DNA from: an uncultured Lachnospiraceae bacterium
Lineage (GTDB): Bacteria > Bacillota > Clostridia > Lachnospirales > Lachnospiraceae
NCBI GenBank assembly: GCA_902784025.1
Contig: CACZTF010000196.1
Location: forward strand, 1-5,503
Reading direction: 5' to 3'
Length of the DNA: 5,503 nucleotides
Shown one piece after another: positions 1 through 4,437 of this stretch (position 1 is the first letter of the stretch; each line of letters begins with the position of its first letter). Made by a program: the position numbers and the translations under genes. The notes beneath the pieces are model-generated. The model was not told the DNA's origin, made no database searches, and worked only from the letters and a program-made list of their open reading frames with translations.

Positions 1-33
1 AAGAACTGCTCCGCTTATTATCCTTGTTTTCAT
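1..33 (-). CDS. cdsA: Phosphatidate cytidylyltransferase, N-terminal fragment (cut by window edge)
   Basis: Only the first 11 codons are present, reading MKTRIISGAVL. This is a typical CdsA beginning: a short basic start leading into the first membrane segment. CdsA makes CDP-diacylglycerol from phosphatidic acid and CTP at the membrane, the branch point of phospholipid synthesis. The ATG (31-33) overlaps the TGA of uppS (30-32) as ATGA, which implies translational coupling. A strong GGAGG ribosome binding site lies at 43-47, nine bases before the start. The order frr-uppS-cdsA is the usual one in Firmicutes and supports the call more than the short peptide does. The rest of the gene continues beyond position 1. 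Confidence 0.8.
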   Translation of the reverse strand, partial: MKTRIISGAVL

Positions 34-764
34 TTTAATACGCCTCCGAACCTTCTTTCACGACCGTTAAATTTTTTTATAGCTTTTACAAGCTCATTCT
101 CATCAAAATCAGGCCAGTTTAATCCGGTAAAATAAAACTCTGTATAAGCAAGCTGCCAGGGAAGAAAATTAGAAATACGTTCCTCTCCGCCTGTTCTGAT
201 AAGAAGGTCAGGATCAGGCATGCCTGAAGTATCGAGATTATCAGATATCATTTTTTCAGATATATCATCTGCATTAATACTACCTGTTTTAATTTTTTCA
301 GCTATTGTTTTTACAGCTCTTGTTATCTCATCTCTTCCGCCATAGTTGATCGCTATGTTAAAAGTAAGTCCGGTATTATCCTTAGTTTTTTCTTCAAGTT
401 CATTAATTACATCTATAAGATCATAACTAAGCCCTTCCCGATTTCCGATTATATGACAGCAAACATTGTTTTCTATACTTTTTTAGATCAGTTTCTGTAA
501 ATATATCGCAAATAAAGAAAAGAGGACATTAACCTCTTCTTCAGAACGTTTCCAGTTTTCCGTCGAAAAAGCATATACAGTGAAGAATTTAACTCCGGCA
601 TCACTGACAACCTCGACCATATTCTCAACAACTTCCGAACCTGCAGCATGACCGTATGTTCTTTCATGACCTCTTGCCTGGGCCCATCGGCCATTACCAT
701 CCATTATAACAGCAATATGACAAGGTATTTTCAAACCTTTAACTCTTTGTGCTATATCACTCAT
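30..764 (-). pseudogene. uppS: Isoprenyl transferase (undecaprenyl diphosphate synthase), interrupted by an in-frame stop
   Basis: UppS condenses isopentenyl diphosphate units onto farnesyl diphosphate to make undecaprenyl diphosphate, the lipid carrier for peptidoglycan. The frame spans 245 codons including the final TGA, the normal family length. The N-terminal half has the diphosphate-binding motif IMDGNGRW and the FSTENW motif. The C-terminal half has NYGGRDEI, DLLIRTGGEERISNF and WPDF, then a typical RERRFGG end. Codon 94 (483-485) is TAA. Both sides lie in the same frame, with no net indel, and alignment to remembered relatives puts the stop at a position that is usually Lys. As written, translation gives a 93-residue piece lacking the C-terminal catalytic motifs; the next in-frame ATG is at 251, too late to make a useful protein. 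The start at 764 follows an AAGGGG site that overlaps the frr stop, nine bases after frr. Because uppS is usually essential, a base-call error or a second uppS elsewhere are serious alternatives to true inactivation. Gene identity is certain; its broken state is less so. Confidence 0.85.
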
Positions 765-773
765 AAGAACCCC

Positions 774-1325
774 TTATACTGTCATTATCTCCTTGGTCTT
801 GTCATCAATAATATTGTCGATCTCTTTGATATACTTATCAGTGGCATCCTGAATGTCTTTTTCAATATTTGACAGCTCATCTTCTGATATTTCGCCATCT
901 TTATTTTGCTTCTTTGCATCATCATTAGCATCTCTTCTGATGTTTCTGACTGCAATCTTTGCATTTTCACCTTTCTTTTTTACTTCTTTAGCCAGCTCTT
1001 TACGCCTGTCTTCGGTTAATTCAGGGAAAACGATCCTTATTATCTTCCCGTCATTAGTAGGAACCAATCCCAGATCAGCTATCTGTATAGCTTTCTCTAT
1101 ATCTTTTAATAATGATGCATCCCAAGGCTGTACCTGGAGCATGCGCGCTTCAGGCACAGAAATGTTAGCTGCCTGGTTAAGCGGTGTTGGTGTGCCATAA
1201 TAATCTACGGTAACATCATCTAAAATATGCGGATTAGCTCTTCCGGCTCTTATTGTAGCCAGCTCATTCTTTAATGAATTTAATGATTTATTCATTTTTT
1301 CGTTCATTTCTGTTAATTCGATCAT
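774..1325 (-). CDS. frr: Ribosome recycling factor
   Basis: Frr works with EF-G to split the post-termination ribosome complex in the cytoplasm so that subunits can be reused. The 183-residue product has the usual family length (about 185). The conserved block IRAGRANP falls near residues 26-33, followed by the YYGTPTPLNQAANISVPEAR region and the QPWD motif of the hinge and domain II. The rest is the charged three-helix bundle, ending in a long C-terminal helix. The start at 1325 has an AGGAG site at 1333-1337, seven bases upstream. It is the first gene of frr-uppS-cdsA, directly behind its own promoter. The gene pyrH, which often precedes frr, is not present here; tcdA and its terminator stand there instead. 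Nothing in the protein looks damaged. Confidence 0.97.
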   Translation of the reverse strand: MIELTEMNEKMNKSLNSLKNELATIRAGRANPHILDDVTVDYYGTPTPLNQAANISVPEARMLQVQPWDASLLKDIEKAIQIADLGLVPTNDGKIIRIVFPELTEDRRKELAKEVKKKGENAKIAVRNIRRDANDDAKKQNKDGEISEDELSNIEKDIQDATDKYIKEIDNIIDDKTKEIMTV

Positions 1326-1365
1326 GATAATTCTCCTGTGTCTTTAGATTTTTTGCATTTACGCT

Positions 1366-1394
1366 ATTGTAACAAAAAATCATTTAAAATACAA
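1366..1394 (-). promoter_or_regulatory. Sigma-A-type promoter of the frr-uppS-cdsA operon
   Basis: The -35 box is TTGTAT (1389-1394) and the -10 box is TACAAT (1366-1371), separated by 17 bases. The bases TGT directly before the -10 box make an extended -10 (TGnTACAAT). It lies between the tcdA terminator and the frr ribosome binding site, so transcription would start near 1359 with a leader of about 35 bases. Confidence 0.75.
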
Positions 1395-1403
1395 AATAAA
1401 TAT

Positions 1404-1434
1404 AAAAAAAATACCACAAAACCAGTGGCATTTT
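1404..1434 (-). terminator. Intrinsic terminator after tcdA
   Basis: On the minus strand ATGCCAC pairs with GTGGTAT (one G-U) around a 7-base loop, and flanking A and T bases extend the stem. A run of T follows directly (1404-1410). It lies 17 bases after the tcdA stop codon and separates tcdA from the frr operon. Confidence 0.85.
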
Positions 1435-1450
1435 GCTGAATCGATCAGAA

Positions 1451-2143
1451 TCACAAATCATATTTAAAAATAAGGTCTTTAATAACTTCTCCGGCCAGCA
1501 ATAACCCGGCTGTAGCAGGCACATATGATATGGTTCCCGGAACACTGTTTCCTGTCTTAAACGGTTTTTCTCTGGAGTATACACATTTCAGATAGGGAAT
1601 CGATCTGTTTTTACATTCTTTCCGGATAACACGGGCAAGCGGACATACACTCGTGTCATATATATCAGCAATTTCAAACATTTCTGCATTTAGTTTGTTT
1701 CCGGCACCTAAAGCTGAAATAACAGGAGTATTGTTTTTAAATGAGTTTTCTATGATACAAAGTTTTCCGGTAACAGTATCTATAGCATCAACAATATAAT
1801 CATATTCGCCAAAATTAATAATATCTGAATTTTCCGGAAGAAAAAAAGTATTATATACAGTAACTTTACATTCAGGATTTATGACTGCTATCCGTTCTTT
1901 AGCCGCTTCTGTTTTAAACTTTCCTATATTATTTAAAGTCGCTAAGATCTGTCTGTTTATATTTGTAACAGAAATCTTATCATTGTCTATCAGATCCAGC
2001 GCTCCTATTCCGCTCCTGGCAAGCGCCTCTACAGTGTAGCCTCCTACACCTCCTATACCAAAAACAGCGATTCTTTTTTGCTTAAGTAATGATAAACTGT
2101 CATCGCCTATAAGAAGCCTTGTTCTAGAGAATTGATCTTCCAT
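1451..2143 (-). CDS. tcdA: tRNA threonylcarbamoyladenosine dehydratase (TcdA/CsdL, E1-like ThiF fold)
   Basis: TcdA uses ATP to convert t6A37 to cyclic t6A in ANN-decoding tRNAs. The 230-residue product shows the E1-like signature: nucleotide-binding GIGGVGG near residues 29-35, LIDND near 51-55, the NRQ motif at 63-65, then YDYIVDAIDTVTGK, SALGAGNK and TSVCPLARVIRKEC, ending in VPATAGLLLAGEVIKDLI. I chose the ATG at 2143 because MEDQFSRTRLLIG matches the usual family start and a weak GGA lies six bases upstream. The ATG at 2161 would add six residues and has no visible ribosome binding site, but cannot be excluded. The protein is somewhat short: the Cys-rich stretch I recall between the 'YS-E-P' region and 'PGS' in many clostridial TcdA proteins is absent here. 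It lies 76 bases after the exchanger gene and ends in a clear terminator. Other ThiF-family members are possible but fit less well. Confidence 0.9.
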   Translation of the reverse strand: MEDQFSRTRLLIGDDSLSLLKQKRIAVFGIGGVGGYTVEALARSGIGALDLIDNDKISVTNINRQILATLNNIGKFKTEAAKERIAVINPECKVTVYNTFFLPENSDIINFGEYDYIVDAIDTVTGKLCIIENSFKNNTPVISALGAGNKLNAEMFEIADIYDTSVCPLARVIRKECKNRSIPYLKCVYSREKPFKTGNSVPGTISYVPATAGLLLAGEVIKDLIFKYDL

Positions 2144-2179
2144 ATCTGTTCCGTGATCCATTAATTTAATGTTTTAACC

Positions 2180-2220
2180 AAAAAATAATAATTATGTATC
2201 CTGAAAAATTAATCATAATT
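2180..2220 (-). terminator. Possible weak AT-rich terminator between the exchanger gene and tcdA
   Basis: AATTATG (2214-2220, overlapping the exchanger stop codon) can pair with CATAATT (2190-2196) across a 17-base loop, followed by ATTATTTTTT. The stem is AT-rich and the loop long, so termination would be inefficient at best. I see no convincing promoter for tcdA here, so it may depend on readthrough. Confidence 0.3.
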
Positions 2221-3146
2221 TACATGAGCCAAAAGAAAAAGTATGCTGCATAACCGGCAAGAAGTATAACGCCGCACCATCTGTATAGTTTTTTCCCTTT
2301 AAAACATAATAACCATAACAGCCCTGCTGCGCCTATAGCCACAAGTGTATCTATACGAAAAGGTGCAGCGAAAGGTATATTTGTAATGATTCCTGATATT
2401 CCGACAACAAACAGGATATTGAATAGATTACTACCTACAACATTTCCTATAGCTATATCGGCATTACCTTTTTTTGCAGCAGTTACAGATGTAAATAGTT
2501 CAGGCAGAGAAGTTCCGAGCGCGACTACGGTAAGACCTATAAACCTCTCACTTACACCAAAACTTCGTGCAATTTCAGTTGCTGCATTTACTGTTATCTG
2601 ACTGCCGAAAATGATCAGCGCGATACCTATGCCTGAAAGAATCAGAGCAACAGGTATACTTAATTTTTTTGCCGGTTTGTCATCATCCTGTAATTTACCG
2701 GATTTTGCAAGTCGTAACAGATAGAAAATATAAAGTGCCAGGATAGCAACCAAAATAACAGCATCTATCCTTCCTATTTCGCCATCCAGCCCAAGTATCA
2801 ACAAAAGAACTGTCATACCCAGCATAAAAGGAATATCAACTTTTACGGTAGTAGCGGAGACAGCGATCGCGGTAATAACAGAAGTCAGGCCTAATATAAT
2901 AAATATGTTCAGTATATTACTTCCCACAACATTACCAATAGTAATATCTGCACTACCTTTAGAAGCCGAGGCGATACTGACTGCAGCTTCCGGCGCACTG
3001 GTTCCGAAGGCTACTATCGTAAGACCGATCACGATCTGGGGTATCCCGAATTTTCTGGCAATACCTACAGCACCATCAACAAAAAAATCGGCACCTTTAA
3101 TAAGCATTGCAAATCCTACTGCCAGTAAGATCCACTGTAAGACCAT
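2220..3146 (-). CDS. CaCA-family cation exchanger (YrbG-like; annotated type: calcium/sodium antiporter), probable Mn2+ exporter
   Basis: A 308-residue polytopic membrane protein with about ten hydrophobic segments. It has the two inverted alpha-repeats that define the CaCA superfamily. Repeat 1 has GTSAPE (48-53) and GNVVGSN (71-77); repeat 2 has GTSLPE (211-216) and GNVVGSN (234-240). The acidic residues in the GTSxPE motifs form the cation site in this family. A charged loop near residues 147-162 splits the halves. The start at 3146 is chosen over the ATG at 3179 because AGGAG at 3157-3161 precedes it by ten bases and the protein then begins directly in a membrane helix. Family members are usually called Ca2+/Na+ exchangers. 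Here the gene sits behind a yybP-ykoY Mn2+ riboswitch (3243-3335), which suggests that it expels Mn2+ when the metal is in excess. The substrate is inferred from this context; the protein sequence alone does not prove it. Confidence 0.92.
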   Translation of the reverse strand: MVLQWILLAVGFAMLIKGADFFVDGAVGIARKFGIPQIVIGLTIVAFGTSAPEAAVSIASASKGSADITIGNVVGSNILNIFIILGLTSVITAIAVSATTVKVDIPFMLGMTVLLLILGLDGEIGRIDAVILVAILALYIFYLLRLAKSGKLQDDDKPAKKLSIPVALILSGIGIALIIFGSQITVNAATEIARSFGVSERFIGLTVVALGTSLPELFTSVTAAKKGNADIAIGNVVGSNLFNILFVVGISGIITNIPFAAPFRIDTLVAIGAAGLLWLLCFKGKKLYRWCGVILLAGYAAYFFFWLM

Positions 3147-3211
3147 AATATAAACACTCCTATCTATTATAATTATCAATACAAACAGTTCAGATAATAA
3201 TCTTGAAATCT

Positions 3212-3261
3212 AAAAAAGTGACAAGATTGTATCGAAAAAACGATACAAAGTCTCGTCACTT
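3212..3261 (-). terminator. Riboswitch-controlled intrinsic terminator upstream of the exchanger gene
   Basis: A very strong hairpin. AAGTGACGAGA (3251-3261) and TTGTATCG (3241-3248), with a two-base bulge between them, pair with CGATACAA (3227-3234) and TCTTGTCACTT (3216-3226). The loop is TTTTTT and a T run follows (3212-3217). This gives 19 base pairs, one of them G-U. It ends about 65 bases before the exchanger start, so it acts on the leader RNA. Its 5' arm contains the 3' strand of the riboswitch P1 stem, so the two structures cannot form together. Confidence 0.93.
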
Positions 3262-3335
3262 GATATGTCCGACCGGGTAAAACCGCGCTGACGACCGAAC
3301 AAACACGTATAACGTGCCGACTACTCCCCTTGTAT
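3243..3335 (-). promoter_or_regulatory. yybP-ykoY manganese riboswitch aptamer
   Basis: This Mn2+-sensing RNA is recognised by the hallmark GGGGAGTAG (3321-3329) and the L3 motif CGTCA (3289-3293), with GAGAC near the 3' end. The helices can be traced. P1 is ATACAAGG (3328-3335) with CTTTGTAT (3243-3250), eight pairs. P2 is CACGT with ACGTG (3304-3316). P3 is GTTCGGT (3294-3300) with GTCGGAC (3267-3273), enclosing a small P4 near 3274-3285. In this family L1 and L3 dock to bind Mn2+. Six bases of the P1 3' strand (3243-3248) are also part of the downstream terminator stem. Metal binding should therefore hold P1, block the terminator and switch the exchanger gene on. The call rests on motif and structure by eye; a covariance model score would confirm it. 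Confidence 0.93.
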
Positions 3336-3343
3336 ATTGCAAC

Positions 3344-3372
3344 ATGATAAAACAAAATAAGCAAAAAGTCAA
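3344..3372 (-). promoter_or_regulatory. Sigma-A-type promoter of the riboswitch and exchanger gene
   Basis: The -35 box TTGACT (3367-3372) and the -10 box TATCAT (3344-3349) are exactly 17 bases apart. The -35 box begins six bases after the rsmA stop codon. The predicted start near 3337 lies only one or two bases before riboswitch stem P1, as expected for a leader that begins with its aptamer. Confidence 0.85.
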
Positions 3373-3378
3373 TAAATG

Positions 3379-4242
3379 TCAAATACGCTCAGAGATTGAT
3401 GCAAAATCTTTTAAACTTAATTCTTCTCCTCTTATATCATGATCTTTTTTTATATCGGATAAACATTCTCTTAACAGGTTTTTATCTATATTTAAAACAC
3501 CTGAAACACTATTTACAAACGTCTTTCTTCTTTGCGAAAAAGCTGCTTTTATAAGGGTAAACAATTTTTTTTCGTTTTTAACTTTTACTGGAGGTTCTTT
3601 AAGTATCTCAAGTCCGATAACAGCTGAATCCACATTGGGACGAGGTATAAATACTGATGCAGGCACATTCATTAGGACAGATGGTTTTGTGTAATACTCT
3701 ATGGCAAGAGATAATGCACCATAATCTTTTGTTCCCGGTTTTGCGTTGATCCTGTCAGCTACTTCTTTTTGGATCATCACCGTAATACTATCTATCAGCA
3801 TGTTATTTAAATAAGAGTTGTTCTCAAGAAGAGACATTATTATCGGGGTTGTTATATAGTAAGGCAGATTGGCCACAACTTTAAAAGGTCCGCCGTTGTT
3901 GTATGTCCCGGACAATTCCTCTAAATCACATTTTAATATGTCTTCATTAATTATCGTTACGTTTTGTCTGTCTTGTAAAGTGTAGGACAACACATCCATT
4001 AATTTCCTGTCAATCTCTACTGATACTACTTTTGAAGCCTCCAATGAAAGAACTTGTGTCATAGTTCCTATACCCGGACCTATTTCCAATACAACATCAT
4101 TTTTTGATACACCGGATAGCTTTACGATTTTTCTTACTATATTCTCATCGATCAGAAAGTTTTGACCATATCTTTTTTTTATGGAAAATCCGAACTGATC
4201 CAGTATCTCTTTAGTTGCAGAAGGTGTTGCTAAACTATCCAT
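3379..4242 (-). CDS. rsmA: 16S rRNA (adenine(1518)-N(6)/adenine(1519)-N(6))-dimethyltransferase
   Basis: RsmA (KsgA) dimethylates two adjacent adenines in helix 45 of 16S rRNA using S-adenosylmethionine, a late step in 30S assembly. The 287-residue product is close to the usual clostridial length. Motifs in order: GQNFL (26-30), the SAM-binding EIGPGIGTMT (53-62), VEID (75-78), NED (99-101), the catalytic NLPYY (125-129) and FSQRRK (235-240) in the C-terminal RNA-binding part. The frame is open back to an ATG at 4287. I choose 4242 because GGAG at 4251-4254 precedes it by eight bases, because MDSLATPSATKEIL matches the family start, and because the longer version would begin inside the tRNA terminator. 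No own promoter is evident. Its stop is followed at once by the riboswitch promoter, with no terminator of its own. Confidence 0.97.
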   Translation of the reverse strand: MDSLATPSATKEILDQFGFSIKKRYGQNFLIDENIVRKIVKLSGVSKNDVVLEIGPGIGTMTQVLSLEASKVVSVEIDRKLMDVLSYTLQDRQNVTIINEDILKCDLEELSGTYNNGGPFKVVANLPYYITTPIIMSLLENNSYLNNMLIDSITVMIQKEVADRINAKPGTKDYGALSLAIEYYTKPSVLMNVPASVFIPRPNVDSAVIGLEILKEPPVKVKNEKKLFTLIKAAFSQRRKTFVNSVSGVLNIDKNLLRECLSDIKKDHDIRGEELSLKDFASISERI

Positions 4243-4250
4243 GTTATATG

Positions 4251-4254
4251 CTCC
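4251..4254 (-). promoter_or_regulatory. Ribosome binding site deciding the rsmA start
   Basis: GGAG lies eight bases before the ATG at 4242 and marks that codon, not the in-frame ATG at 4287, as the rsmA start. Confidence 0.8.
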
Positions 4255-4271
4255 GATATCAAATAATAAAC

Positions 4272-4298
4272 AAAAAAACCATCGCAATGATGCGACAG
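4272..4298 (-). terminator. Intrinsic terminator after tRNA-Leu
   Basis: CTGTCGCA (4291-4298) pairs with TGCGATGG (4279-4286) around the loop TCAT, with eight pairs of which two are G-U, followed by seven T (4272-4278). It begins about 12 bases after the tRNA 3' end. It should end the tRNA transcript and any readthrough from the upstream hydrolase gene. Confidence 0.85.
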
Positions 4299-4309
4299 TC
4301 TTTTAAAGA

Positions 4310-4392
4310 TGCGGATGGTGGGATTTGAACCCACACGATGTTACCACCGGCAGATTTTGAGTCTGCTGCGTCTGCCGTTCCGCCACATCCGC
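4310..4392 (-). tRNA. tRNA-Leu, anticodon CAA (reads UUG)
   Basis: A class II tRNA of 83 bases. The acceptor stem GCGGATG pairs fully with CATCCGC, with discriminator A at 4310 and no encoded CCA. The anticodon arm is GCAGA-CTCAAAA-TCTGC, giving anticodon CAA. The long variable arm CGGTG-GTAA-CATCG is typical of Leu tRNAs, and the T arm is GTGGG-TTCAAAT-CCCAC. All stems pair with only minor wobble. It has its own promoter and terminator. It does not read TAA, so it cannot suppress the stop in uppS. Confidence 0.97.
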
Positions 4393-4403
4393 ACAGCCTC
4401 AAT

Positions 4404-4432
4404 ATACTACCATATATCTAAACAAAAATCAA
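4404..4432 (-). promoter_or_regulatory. Promoter of tRNA-Leu
   Basis: TTGATT (4427-4432) and TAGTAT (4404-4409) are 17 bases apart. The predicted start near 4398 gives a tRNA 5' leader of only a few bases. The promoter begins just after the stop codon of the upstream hydrolase gene. Confidence 0.65.
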
Positions 4433-4437
4433 ACTAT

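Noticed and set aside
483..485. Alternative genetic code or programmed TAA recoding
   Set aside because: Frr and the exchanger end in TAA as normal stops and no other gene here has an internal TAA. The known recoding systems for selenocysteine and pyrrolysine use TGA and TAG.
483..764. Treating uppS as two separate genes or as a frameshift
   Set aside because: Codon-by-codon reading shows both halves in the same frame with only the TAA between them, and the second half has no in-frame ATG until 251. The T run at 479-484 suggested an indel, but one indel would shift the downstream frame, which is intact.
853..1200. Plus-strand open frame opposite frr
   Set aside because: It is fully antisense to a conserved gene and shows no recognisable domain or translation signal.
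3176..3382. Small minus-strand open frame across the riboswitch
   Set aside because: The region is explained by promoter, aptamer and terminator; the predicted peptide is not protein-like and would be translated from structured RNA.
4243..4287. Longer rsmA with start at 4287
   Set aside because: The extra 15 residues overlap the tRNA terminator hairpin and have no ribosome binding site, while 4242 has one and matches the family N-terminus.
4310..4392. The nearby tRNA as a suppressor of the uppS stop
   Set aside because: Its anticodon loop gives CAA, which reads UUG and not UAA.
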